Position numbers and translations under genes: made by a program
DNA from: an uncultured bacterium
GTDB taxonomy: Bacteria; Spirochaetota; UBA4802; JAGODF01
NCBI GenBank assembly: GCA_937921485.1
Contig: CAKZSV010000021.1
Location: 1-41,888 of the forward strand
DNA: 41,888 nucleotides
Direction of reading: 5' to 3'
The notes under the pieces: generated by a model
What the model was told of the DNA's origin: nothing
What the model saw: the letters and a program-made list of their open reading frames with translations, nothing else
The model's database searches: none
Part shown: piece by piece, positions 8,111 through 16,516 of the stretch
How the letters are laid out: every line of letters starts with the position of its first letter
Numbering within the stretch: the first letter of the stretch is position 1

Positions 8111-10039
8111 ATGAGCAAAATCATCGGCATCGATCTGGGAACCACCAATTCCTGCGTTGCGGTCATGATGGGCGGCGAGCCTGTTGTGATACAGAATTCC
8201 GAAGGCCAGCGCACCACGCCTTCGATTGTCGCGTTTACCGACAAAGGCGAGCGCCTGGTGGGGCAGGTTGCCAAAAATCAGATTATCACCAATCCCGAAA
8301 ACACTATCCGTTCAATTAAACGGTTTATGGGGCGCGCGTTTTCCGAAGTGGGCGAGGAGATGCGCATGGTGCCCTACACCGTGCTCGACGACGGTAAGGG
8401 CGGCGTGAGGGTGAAAACCATCGCGGGCGAATTCAGCCCTCAGGAAATTTCTGCCCGCGTTTTGCAGAAGATGAAGCAGACCGCCGAGGATTTCCTGGGC
8501 GAAAAAGTCACCAGGGCGGTCATCACAGTGCCGGCGTATTTCAACGACGCGCAGCGTCAGGCTACTAAGGACGCGGGGAGAATTGCGGGGCTGGAGGTTG
8601 AGCGCATCATCAACGAACCGACTGCCGCTTCTCTCGCATACGGCCTCGATAAAAAAGGTGTGAACGAAAAGATCGCGGTCTATGATCTCGGGGGCGGTAC
8701 TTTCGATATTTCCATACTTGAACTCGGAGAAGGTGTTTTTGAGGTGAAATCGACCAACGGAAATACGCACCTCGGCGGAGACGACTTCGATCAGAGAATC
8801 ATGGAGTGGCTCATTTCCGAATTCAAAAAGCAGACGGGAATCGATGTGTCCAGCGATAAGATGGCGCTCCAGCGGCTTAAAGAAGCTGCAGAAAAGGCTA
8901 AAATTGAGCTGTCGAATAAAATGCAGACGGAAATTAATATTCCCTTCCTCACCGCCGACCAGAGCGGACCCAAGCACCTCATCATGACGCTCACCAGGGC
9001 AAAATTTGAACAGCTTGTGGGCGATTTGATTGAATCCACGAAAGATCCCTGCCTGCGCGCGCTCGATGACGCAGGCCTTACCCCCGGCGATATTGACGAG
9101 GTGATTTTAGTGGGCGGTTCCACCCGCATCCCGGCAGTGCAGGAACTGGTGCGCCGCATTTTCGGCAAAGAGCCGCATAAAGGCGTCAATCCCGATGAAG
9201 TGGTTGCAGTGGGTGCCGCGATTCAGGGCGGTGTGCTTGCCGGCGATGTGCACGATGTGCTGCTTTTGGATGTCACTCCGCTTTCGCTGGGAATTGAAAC
9301 CCTCGGTGGCGTGATGACCAAGCTCATTGAGCGCAATACGACTATCCCCACGAAAAAAAGCCAGATATTCTCCACCGCCGCGGACAACCAGCCCGCCGTT
9401 TCAATTCATGTGCTGCAGGGGGAACGGGAACTGGCGAGCCAGAACAGGACACTGGGGCGTTTTGACCTGGTTGGAATACCGCCCGCACCGCGCGGCGTGC
9501 CCCAGATTGAGGTTACGTTCGATATCGACGCGAACGGCATTGTGCATGTTTCGGCGAAGGATCTGGGTACCGGTAAGGAGCAGAAAATCCGGATTGAGTC
9601 TTCCAGCGGACTTTCCGAAGAGGAAATCAAGAAGATGGTGAAGGACGCTGAATCCCACGCGGAAGAGGACAAAAAATTGCGCCAGCTTGTCGAAGCCCGC
9701 AATGAAGGCGACGCCCTCATCTACTCCATCGAAAAAATGATGAAGGACAACGCTGGCAAAATCGAGGATGCAGAGAAAAAGCGGATCGAGTCTGAAATCG
9801 AAAACCTGCGCAAGGCGATGCAATCCGATGACGTCAATACAATTCGTGCGGCAAAAGGCAAACTTGAACAGGCGTCGCATTCTTTTGCCGAACGGATCTA
9901 CAAGGATGCTTCGACGGCTCAGCAGCAGTCCCAGGCCGACGGTGCCCAATCGCAGGAAAACCGCACTGCGGGTGGAGAAAACGTGTACGATGCAGACTAC
10001 GAAGTTGTGGACGATGATAAAAAGGACGGAAAACGATAA
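8111..10039 (+). CDS. dnaK: Molecular chaperone DnaK (Hsp70)
   Basis: This is an ATP-dependent cytoplasmic chaperone of 642 residues, full length. The N-terminal ATPase domain starts with [14 protein letters not shown] (phosphate 1 loop) and contains the family signatures [14 protein letters not shown] and [14 protein letters not shown]. The substrate-binding domain follows from about 385, and the Gln/Asp-rich tail ends the protein. GGAG at 8100-8103 lies 7 bases before ATG 8111; an upstream in-frame start at 8084 can be discarded because it precedes this ribosome site. The gene is preceded by 149 bases after grpE that contain a small CGGCA/TGCCG hairpin but no clear promoter, and is followed 21 bases later by dnaJ. 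Confidence 0.98.
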   Translation: MSKIIGIDLGTTNSCVAVMMGGEPVVIQNSEGQRTTPSIVAFTDKGERLVGQVAKNQIITNPENTIRSIKRFMGRAFSEVGEEMRMVPYTVLDDGKGGVRVKTIAGEFSPQEISARVLQKMKQTAEDFLGEKVTRAVITVPAYFNDAQRQATKDAGRIAGLEVERIINEPTAASLAYGLDKKGVNEKIAVYDLGGGTFDISILELGEGVFEVKSTNGNTHLGGDDFDQRIMEWLISEFKKQTGIDVSSDKMALQRLKEAAEKAKIELSNKMQTEINIPFLTADQSGPKHLIMTLTRAKFEQLVGDLIESTKDPCLRALDDAGLTPGDIDEVILVGGSTRIPAVQELVRRIFGKEPHKGVNPDEVVAVGAAIQGGVLAGDVHDVLLLDVTPLSLGIETLGGVMTKLIERNTTIPTKKSQIFSTAADNQPAVSIHVLQGERELASQNRTLGRFDLVGIPPAPRGVPQIEVTFDIDANGIVHVSAKDLGTGKEQKIRIESSSGLSEEEIKKMVKDAESHAEEDKKLRQLVEARNEGDALIYSIEKMMKDNAGKIEDAEKKRIESEIENLRKAMQSDDVNTIRAAKGKLEQASHSFAERIYKDASTAQQQSQADGAQSQENRTAGGENVYDADYEVVDDDKKDGKR

Positions 10040-10060
10040 TATACGTGCGAGGCAAATGAG

Positions 10061-11164
10061 TTGGCGGCGAAACGGGATTATTACGAAGTCTTGGGCGTTT
10101 CTAAAAGCGCTTCAGAAGAAGAAATAAAACAGGCATACAGGAAGCTTGCGCTGAAATATCACCCCGATCGGAACAAGGGAAATCCCGAGGCTGAAGAGAA
10201 ATTCAAGGAAGCGACTGAGGCGTATGAGGTGCTGCGTGACCCCAAGAAGCGCGCCTCATACGATAAATATGGCCATGAAGGCGTTGCCGGTTTTGAAGGC
10301 TTCGGACGCGGCGCCTACACCGATTTCGCCGATATCTTCGGAGATTTCGATCTGGGCGATATCTTTGAAGGGTTTTTCGGGGCTGGTTTCGGAGGAGGCA
10401 CCCGACGGAAGCGTCCGCGCCGCGGTGCCGACATTCAGTACGACCTCTCCATCGATCTGGAGGACGCGGCCAACGGTAAGGAAGTGCAGATTGAAATTCC
10501 GAGAAACGAAACCTGTGCTTCATGCGGAGGAAGCGGTTCTGCCGCGGGCAGCAAGCCGTCCGTATGCCCTCTGTGCAATGGCACCGGCCAGATTCGCCAA
10601 ACCCAGGGATTTTTCTCCATCACGCAGACCTGCTACAAATGCAAGGGGGCGGGCAAGATTATCACCTCGCCCTGCCGTGCCTGCAATGGTGTGGGTCTTA
10701 CGATGAAGAAGCGCAAGATCACCGTAAAAATTCCCGCCGGGGTCGAGTCCGGTTCCCGCCTGAAAATCACGGGCGAAGGAGAGCAAGGCGCGCAGGACGG
10801 CGAACGGGGCGATCTGTATGTGGTGATTCATATCAGGAAGCATCCTCTCTTTGAGCGGCACGGTAATGATATTCTGAACGTGGTGAATATTTCCTTTGTG
10901 GTGGCCTGCCTCGGCGGCGAGATTGAGGTGCCGACCATCGGCGGTAAAAAAGCGAAAATGAAAATTCCTCCCGGCACCGATAACGGCCATATTTTCCGCC
11001 TCAAGGGCAACGGAATCCCGTATCTGGGTTCGTATGGGAAAGGTGACCAGCTGGTGAAGATCAACATCCATGTGCCCAAAAGGCTTACGCCGAAGCAGAA
11101 GGAACTTCTTGCGGAATTCGCACGGCTCGACAGCGAAAGCCTCGGTACGCCGTCATCAAACTAA
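10061..11164 (+). CDS. dnaJ: Chaperone protein DnaJ (Hsp40)
   Basis: DnaJ stimulates DnaK ATPase and delivers substrates. The 367-residue protein has a J domain (1-70) with HPD at 34-36, a Gly/Phe-rich linker (about 75-120), and a zinc-binding domain with four CxxCxGxG repeats ([32 protein letters not shown]). The C-terminal substrate-binding domains follow. The start codon is TTG (10061), an uncommon choice supported by the conserved N-terminus ([12 protein letters not shown]) and by GAGG 8 bases upstream; the nearby ATG at 10056 is out of frame. It is last in the heat-shock run. Confidence 0.97.
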   Translation: MAAKRDYYEVLGVSKSASEEEIKQAYRKLALKYHPDRNKGNPEAEEKFKEATEAYEVLRDPKKRASYDKYGHEGVAGFEGFGRGAYTDFADIFGDFDLGDIFEGFFGAGFGGGTRRKRPRRGADIQYDLSIDLEDAANGKEVQIEIPRNETCASCGGSGSAAGSKPSVCPLCNGTGQIRQTQGFFSITQTCYKCKGAGKIITSPCRACNGVGLTMKKRKITVKIPAGVESGSRLKITGEGEQGAQDGERGDLYVVIHIRKHPLFERHGNDILNVVNISFVVACLGGEIEVPTIGGKKAKMKIPPGTDNGHIFRLKGNGIPYLGSYGKGDQLVKINIHVPKRLTPKQKELLAEFARLDSESLGTPSSN

Positions 11165-11192
11165 TCCTTTTTAAGATTGCATGGTAACTTAG

Positions 11193-11221
11193 TTGACATG
11201 GAAATGTCTGAATACTACATA
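11193..11221 (+). promoter_or_regulatory. Promoter of the TonB-like gene, predicted near-leaderless transcript
   Basis: TTGACA (11193-11198) and TACATA (11216-11221) are 17 bases apart. The ATG at 11230 lies only 9 bases beyond the -10 element and no Shine-Dalgarno sequence is present, so the mRNA would begin at or within a few bases of the start codon. The -10 match is only 3 of 6. Confidence 0.5.
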
Positions 11222-11229
11222 AGCAAACC

Positions 11230-12114
11230 ATGCGCTCTCAAACCGACAGTCTCCGCCTTCCACTGGTCATTTTAATATCCCTGATGCTCCACATTTCCCT
11301 GGTGCTGTGCATAGTTGTCGCGCGTTTCGATGCCGCTGATTTTCTCTCGAGGCAACGACGTTCTTCTGCCTTCAGCGGCGGACCGTCCCGTGATGTGATT
11401 GTGAACATTAATGAGGATAATGTGAAGGCGTACACAAGAACCACGCTCCTTTCGGACAAGGATTCGTCGGCGCGGGGGCACATCACCTCTGAACAGGGCG
11501 ACCGGTGGCTTAATAATTCTCTTGAGTTTGTGCTACGCAAAGGCCAGCGAGGGAACAAGCGCGAGGAGGGAACTTCACGTCAGAAAAAACGCGATGAGAA
11601 GCTTCTCCTCACCCAGCAAAATGAGGTAGCCGTATTCCTTGCTCACTATAACTACGCGCCCTTCAGCCAGTGGGGCGAGGGTGGAACCGGTGATATGACG
11701 GCAATCCCCGACAGAAACAATATCACCTTCCAGAACGCGATTTTTTATTCAAATGAGGGGCATTTTTCTTTTAATACGCGCATGTACAAAAACGCCAAAT
11801 ATTTCATGAATATGAAAAAGAAAATAGCCTCGAACTGGTATCCTCCCATCATCGCCAATGCCATTATCCCCGGCTATGCGCCGGGATACATGCGGATTCA
11901 GGCAATCCAGAGTCAGTATGTGAAGCTGTACTTCATTATGGACAGGGAAGGCAACGTGCTCGATACGAAAATTGTAGATTCTCTCCGTCATAAGGCGCTC
12001 GATGACTCCTGTCTTGATGCCATCAGGCTTTCGCGGACGTTCGGCCCCGTCCCCGAAGACATTCCGGGTGAAAAAATCGTCATTCGCTTCATTTTCGGAT
12101 ATTTTGTGAGATAA
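11230..12114 (+). CDS. TonB-like energy-transducer protein
   Basis: This is an inner-membrane-anchored periplasmic protein of 294 residues. One N-terminal transmembrane helix (about 11-31, LVILISLMLHISLVLCIVV) contains the Ser/His arrangement typical of TonB anchors that engage ExbB/ExbD. A long polar linker follows. The last 60 residues (YFIMDREGNVLDTKIVDSL to IRFIFGY) form a TonB C-terminal domain that would contact outer-membrane receptors. The linker is not Pro-rich, unlike classical TonB. No exbB/exbD or receptor gene is adjacent. The gene has its own promoter immediately after dnaJ. Confidence 0.75.
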   Translation: MRSQTDSLRLPLVILISLMLHISLVLCIVVARFDAADFLSRQRRSSAFSGGPSRDVIVNINEDNVKAYTRTTLLSDKDSSARGHITSEQGDRWLNNSLEFVLRKGQRGNKREEGTSRQKKRDEKLLLTQQNEVAVFLAHYNYAPFSQWGEGGTGDMTAIPDRNNITFQNAIFYSNEGHFSFNTRMYKNAKYFMNMKKKIASNWYPPIIANAIIPGYAPGYMRIQAIQSQYVKLYFIMDREGNVLDTKIVDSLRHKALDDSCLDAIRLSRTFGPVPEDIPGEKIVIRFIFGYFVR

Positions 12115-12270
12115 AGCCGGATTTTCATCACTTTCCGATGAACGCTCAAGATTTTCCTTTTTTTCTTCGACAATAATTATGGAGTCATGGCTTTTCTTCA
12201 AAAGGCCGGCCGCGTGCTTCTATAAAAGAGCGCTTTTGCGTGATGAAAATGTAGGGAGTTTCACTTACCA

Positions 12271-13377
12271 ATGCTTTCATTTCTTCTTTTTTCAGATTTA
12301 CATCTTGGCGCGGGAGAGGGAGTTCCCGTTGATGACGAAAAACGGCTTGAGACATTAAAGAGAATTGTTTCTCTTGCAAAAGAACACGATCTCCTTTTGA
12401 TTGCGGGAGACCTTTTCAGCGGAAATCCTTCACCCGAGGTACTATCGGCTGTTGGTGATGCGTTTTCTCGTCTTGCCGCCGATGGAGTGAAGATACTGAT
12501 GACCCCGGGAGAACATGAGTTTGATGAAAAAAGGAAAGTGCTCAAGTTTCTTTCAGATCTTCCGCTTGCGGCGCTTTATGGTGATCCGGTAACCAGCGGG
12601 GAATTCGCATTTGAAAAAGACGGGGAGCGCATTCGCGTGGTTGGACTGCCGGGCATTTCTTCCATGAAGCTGCCGCTTCTTGGCAAACGCTCCGGGGAAG
12701 ATTTCACCATCGGTCTTTTCCACGGGGAAGTCTGCCTTGGAGGAGATTCAACTGAAACGCAAGCCATGGTGTTATTAAAAAACGAAATGATGAACTCAGA
12801 AGTGGATTTTTTCGCGCTTGGGCATCATCACCAGTTTAAGCTATTCAAGCACAACCGGAGGGTGATCGGAGCATATGCCGGTTCACCGGAGGCGGTTTCC
12901 TTTGAAGAAAGGGGCGAGCGTTATGCGCTTTCGTTTACGATTTCCGGCGGAGATATCTCGCAGATTAAACGGCTGACGGTGAATTCAATTACCGTGGACG
13001 AGTGCACGCTCTTCTGCTCCGATTTCGATTCAATGTCCGGACTCAGTGCAGCGATAGAGCAAAAAAAGTCCGAAAAAAAAGCGCTCAAAGTGACCCTCCG
13101 CGGGATGCGAAATTTTTCCATTAATTATGATACGCTCGATCAAATGCGCTCCGGATTCTACCGACTCGTCATTGATGATCTTTCAGAACCTTCTTTGGAT
13201 GCGATTATTGCGCAGTATGAAGGTGAACAGACGTTTCGGGGTGATTTCATCAAGCTTCTCGCCTCAGAATACAGGGAGGGGAAAATTCCTCCGGGGGTTT
13301 CACCCGATGATATTTCCCGTGTTCTCTGGGCTTTTATGAAGGAAAACACGGCCTGCGGAGAAGGGGAAAAGTGCTGA
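12271..13377 (+). CDS. SbcD/YhaO-like metallophosphoesterase (Mre11-type nuclease)
   Basis: A calcineurin-like metallophosphoesterase domain covers about residues 1-195, followed by a 170-residue capping region (368 aa). Metal-binding motifs are DxH (Asp9, His11), GD (Asp47), a motif III written GEHE (residues 80-83), FHGE, and GHHH. In Mre11/SbcD motif III is usually GNH[DE]; here Glu81 replaces the Asn that normally helps bind metal and stabilise the transition state. Together with the YhaN-like ATPase that overlaps it by 7 bases it should form an Mre11-Rad50-type complex acting on DNA ends. GGGAG lies 12 bases before the ATG, rather far. It heads a five-gene run with overlaps or 2-base gaps. 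Confidence 0.8.
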   Translation: MLSFLLFSDLHLGAGEGVPVDDEKRLETLKRIVSLAKEHDLLLIAGDLFSGNPSPEVLSAVGDAFSRLAADGVKILMTPGEHEFDEKRKVLKFLSDLPLAALYGDPVTSGEFAFEKDGERIRVVGLPGISSMKLPLLGKRSGEDFTIGLFHGEVCLGGDSTETQAMVLLKNEMMNSEVDFFALGHHHQFKLFKHNRRVIGAYAGSPEAVSFEERGERYALSFTISGGDISQIKRLTVNSITVDECTLFCSDFDSMSGLSAAIEQKKSEKKALKVTLRGMRNFSINYDTLDQMRSGFYRLVIDDLSEPSLDAIIAQYEGEQTFRGDFIKLLASEYREGKIPPGVSPDDISRVLWAFMKENTACGEGEKC

Positions 13378-15536
13378 TCCGCCATTGCAACATATCGAAA
13401 CCCGGTCTTTTCGATAACAGGGTCCTTGAGTTCGATGAAAAAATAACTGTTGTTCTTGGCAGGAACAATTCAGGTAAAACTCTTCTGTCCCGCGTGATTA
13501 TTGATGTGCTGCACGCGGCGCACGGCGGGGGAGTACTTCTTGACGAGAAAGCTTGGGAGAATTTGTATTTCGAGTTGCTCTTGAATGCGGGCGAGAGCGA
13601 ATACAGAATAATTAAAAATAACGGTAAATCATTGGCGATATATTCGGGAAATCGGAATCCCGAAAATGCGATAGTATCGATCGACTTGCGCGTCGGCAAT
13701 TCCGAAAACGGATCTTCAATCATGGAGCGGCTAAAATATGATTGCAGAGCACAGTGGCTTCAACGCTTTTATTCCAGCATGGACGGGAATGTGCTTTCCG
13801 GCCTTTCGTATATGCCTTCCGCCTTCGATTATGACGGGTCCCCAGCGGTCTTTTTGTCTGGCCTCAGAAATTATTTTGTTGGAGATGATCCTGAATTCTG
13901 CGCAATACCCCATCGCATGCAAAACTTTCTCAGAGAAGGAAATGAGCGGGATGGATTCGGGATTGACGCCGGAAACGAGCTTCTGGCGCTGGAAGGCGAA
14001 ATGAAAGAGCTGAACCATCGAATTGAGATTATCGAACTTGAATATTCCAAATACGAAAAAATGATCCGGGAGCGGCGTAATATCGAACAATCGATATTTC
14101 AAAAAAAGCAGGAAGTCGAAACCATCAGTGAACGCAAAAAAATAGGGGAACGCATCCTTGAGAATCAGCATCGGATAACCGACCTCGACGTTTCCCTGCA
14201 ATCACGTTGTCGCGAGCTTGATGAAGAGCGAACTGCTCGTGATGAGATCGAAAGGCTTGAGAAAAAATCGGCCGAACTTTTCCCGCAGTTTCAGAATTTC
14301 TCCGAATCGCAAAAAGCGAATCTGAAAAAAATTCAGGATTATTACCGTGAATTGCGCGACGCGAATGAAGAACGTAACGAGAAAATTTCTATAATTGAAA
14401 AGCGGAATAATATTTTTAAAAGCGCGGTGATTTCTCTTGCGATTGCGTCGCTGCTTGCCATAATGCTTGTGCTAAGCGGTGTTTTATTGATCGTTTCGCC
14501 TGTGAAGAAGTCGCTGTTTGTCACCTCTCTTTTAGGATTTGCGCTTCTTGGAGTTGCCCTGCTTCTTTTTTTTAATGTCGTCGCGGGCAGATCCCGCAAG
14601 CTTGCCGATCTTCGCCTTAAAATTGAAGACCTCGGCGGGCGCATCGAGGTTCTTCTCAGGGAAAACAATGTGAAAATTTCCGGCCTCGGCATGGAGCCGC
14701 TCTACGAATTTCTCCTCCAGTATTTCGAAGAATACAGCGAATATACCGAATTGCAGATGGATATTCTGAAGCTGAAAAACACACTGCGGGGTGACAGGGA
14801 GGTGGAGGAACTGGAAAGGGAAATAGACCTTCTCTCCAAACGCAAAGACGAATTGATTGAGGAAATTGAGAAGGACAAAAAACTCCTGGGTAGCGATGCG
14901 CCTGCTGACAGTTCTGCTACAGCGAGCCTTGAATTTGTTTTTTCGCTTGAAAAGAAGCTCGAATCTCTCGAGCAGGAAATCACCTATGATTCAGGCCTGC
15001 TTGCCAGGATTGATGAAGAAATCCGGGCGATGAGTTTTCAGGATGATGAAAAAAAGGAATGCCTGGAGAAAAAGAAAAAGCTGGCAAGAAAAATCGAGGA
15101 GCATACAGCAAAAAGGGAGGCGATGAAATTTCTTCTCGGAATATTCAAAAAGACAGAAGAGTCGCGCTGGCGGAGAATACGGGATGGCATCGCCCGCCGC
15201 TCGGAAGAGATTTTCCATGAAATGACCGAAAAGTCGTATATCACTCAGATTGAAAGCGAGGTTTTTGGCAAGCTTGTTGACGGTGCGCCAATAGAGGGTC
15301 TTCATAGAAGCGTGATCCACCTGCTTTATCTGTCCGTGAAGCTGGCCATGACTGATTTTTTAATTGACTTCAGCCAACCGCTGCCGCTCATATTAGATGA
15401 CCCGTTCCTTTTTATGGATGAAGTCAGAATGTCGCGACTGAAGGAAATATTAAATCGTGTTTCCTCGGGCCGGCAGGTGATTGTATTCACTCATGGCATA
15501 CCGTTTGACGGATGGGGAAAGATGGTGGAAATCTGA
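13371..15536 (+). CDS. YhaN-like AAA/ABC-type ATPase with coiled coil and membrane hairpin
   Basis: This is the Rad50/SbcC-like partner of the preceding nuclease (721 aa). An N-terminal ATPase half carries Walker A GRNNSGKT (30-37). Long coiled-coil segments (about 195-345 and 420-600) flank two predicted transmembrane helices (about 350-402), as in B. subtilis YhaN, so the complex would sit at the membrane. The C-terminal half carries the Walker B stretch LILDDPFLFMDE and the switch VIVFTHG. Where YhaN relatives have an LSxG-type ABC signature before LYLALRLA, this protein reads Leu644-His-Arg-Ser647 before LYLSVKLA, so both signature Ser and Gly are replaced. Start GTG 13371 overlaps the upstream stop; AAGGGGA precedes it. 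Confidence 0.8.
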   Translation: MLIRHCNISKPGLFDNRVLEFDEKITVVLGRNNSGKTLLSRVIIDVLHAAHGGGVLLDEKAWENLYFELLLNAGESEYRIIKNNGKSLAIYSGNRNPENAIVSIDLRVGNSENGSSIMERLKYDCRAQWLQRFYSSMDGNVLSGLSYMPSAFDYDGSPAVFLSGLRNYFVGDDPEFCAIPHRMQNFLREGNERDGFGIDAGNELLALEGEMKELNHRIEIIELEYSKYEKMIRERRNIEQSIFQKKQEVETISERKKIGERILENQHRITDLDVSLQSRCRELDEERTARDEIERLEKKSAELFPQFQNFSESQKANLKKIQDYYRELRDANEERNEKISIIEKRNNIFKSAVISLAIASLLAIMLVLSGVLLIVSPVKKSLFVTSLLGFALLGVALLLFFNVVAGRSRKLADLRLKIEDLGGRIEVLLRENNVKISGLGMEPLYEFLLQYFEEYSEYTELQMDILKLKNTLRGDREVEELEREIDLLSKRKDELIEEIEKDKKLLGSDAPADSSATASLEFVFSLEKKLESLEQEITYDSGLLARIDEEIRAMSFQDDEKKECLEKKKKLARKIEEHTAKREAMKFLLGIFKKTEESRWRRIRDGIARRSEEIFHEMTEKSYITQIESEVFGKLVDGAPIEGLHRSVIHLLYLSVKLAMTDFLIDFSQPLPLILDDPFLFMDEVRMSRLKEILNRVSSGRQVIVFTHGIPFDGWGKMVEI

Positions 15537-15538
15537 AT

Positions 15539-16516
15539 ATGGAACGTGATGGACAACTGACGTTTTCGGACGATTCCTTTTTAATAAATTCCAACATGGC
15601 CTATCAGCTCATTGAGGAGGGGAAATTTTCCGAAGCTCTCGAGAAAATAGACCTTCTCATGGATAAAAATCCGGATTTCCCGGGGGTTTCTGAGGCATAC
15701 CGGACGATAAAGTTTTGGATCAACCGGTTTGACGCGCTGGAAAAACACAAGGAGGGGAAGGATACCGCCGATTTTCTGATGAAGGAATGGGCCGAGTTCA
15801 GCCGCTACAGCGCCGAAAAAAACATGCTCGCTTCGGCCGCGTATGCTTCAGCCATGAAATACATTTTTTTCAAAGCCTCGGAGCACTATACGCGCGCGTT
15901 CGTAAACGAAGAAAGCACTGTCGATAATTTTGACCTCTTAATAAATCTTGGTATTTGCTTCATCACACTAAGAGATTTCCGCAGGGCGGTCGATACGCTT
16001 GAATATGCAAAAAGCTCGCTTCGCTCGAGCGCGAAGCTTTTATCGCTTTTAGGCGAAGCGTATTATCATATAGATGAAATTCCCAAAAGCCTTGCGTGCT
16101 TCAAGGAAGCTTTTTTCATTAATCCCTCAGAAATAGATCTGCACTATATTACCGCAAAACCGGTAATGGATCTCGTCGAGATTGCAAAAAGCCTCAAGCC
16201 CGGCACGGATCCAAGGGAATGGATACCAATCTTCGGTTTCGTCCAGGACATTTTCTACATACGAAGAAGGCTCAACTCCCAGCAGGTTGAAGCAATCAAG
16301 CGGGATATCTACGCTCTTGAAAAAGCCTACCAAAAAATGGGCAAGGAAAAAATCGAGGAAACAAACATCGTCCCGAGGCTCATAAATAAATACCTCTGGA
16401 TGCTCGAATACTTCGAATATCAGAACTACGATTTCGAGAGCATCAATGAGATCAGATCACGCCTGCTCAAACTTGACAAATCCGTCTTCAAAGAATACTT
16501 TGAAAGAAAAAAATGA
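15539..16516 (+). CDS. Tetratricopeptide-repeat protein of unknown function
   Basis: The protein is helical and cytoplasmic, about 325 residues, without signal peptide. TPR-like helix pairs are visible at about 15-50 (AYQLIEEGKFSEALEKIDLL) and 125-205, including LINLGICFITLRDFRRAVDT and LLGEAYYHIDEIPKSLACFKEAF. The C-terminal 110 residues are helical but not clearly TPR. It probably acts as a scaffold. An in-frame ATG at 15512 would overlap the ATPase gene by 25 bases; I prefer ATG 15539, two bases after the upstream stop, with GGTGGAAA before it, but the choice is uncertain. It overlaps the next gene by 4 bases (ATGA), indicating translational coupling. Confidence 0.7.
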   Translation: MERDGQLTFSDDSFLINSNMAYQLIEEGKFSEALEKIDLLMDKNPDFPGVSEAYRTIKFWINRFDALEKHKEGKDTADFLMKEWAEFSRYSAEKNMLASAAYASAMKYIFFKASEHYTRAFVNEESTVDNFDLLINLGICFITLRDFRRAVDTLEYAKSSLRSSAKLLSLLGEAYYHIDEIPKSLACFKEAFFINPSEIDLHYITAKPVMDLVEIAKSLKPGTDPREWIPIFGFVQDIFYIRRRLNSQQVEAIKRDIYALEKAYQKMGKEKIEETNIVPRLINKYLWMLEYFEYQNYDFESINEIRSRLLKLDKSVFKEYFERKK

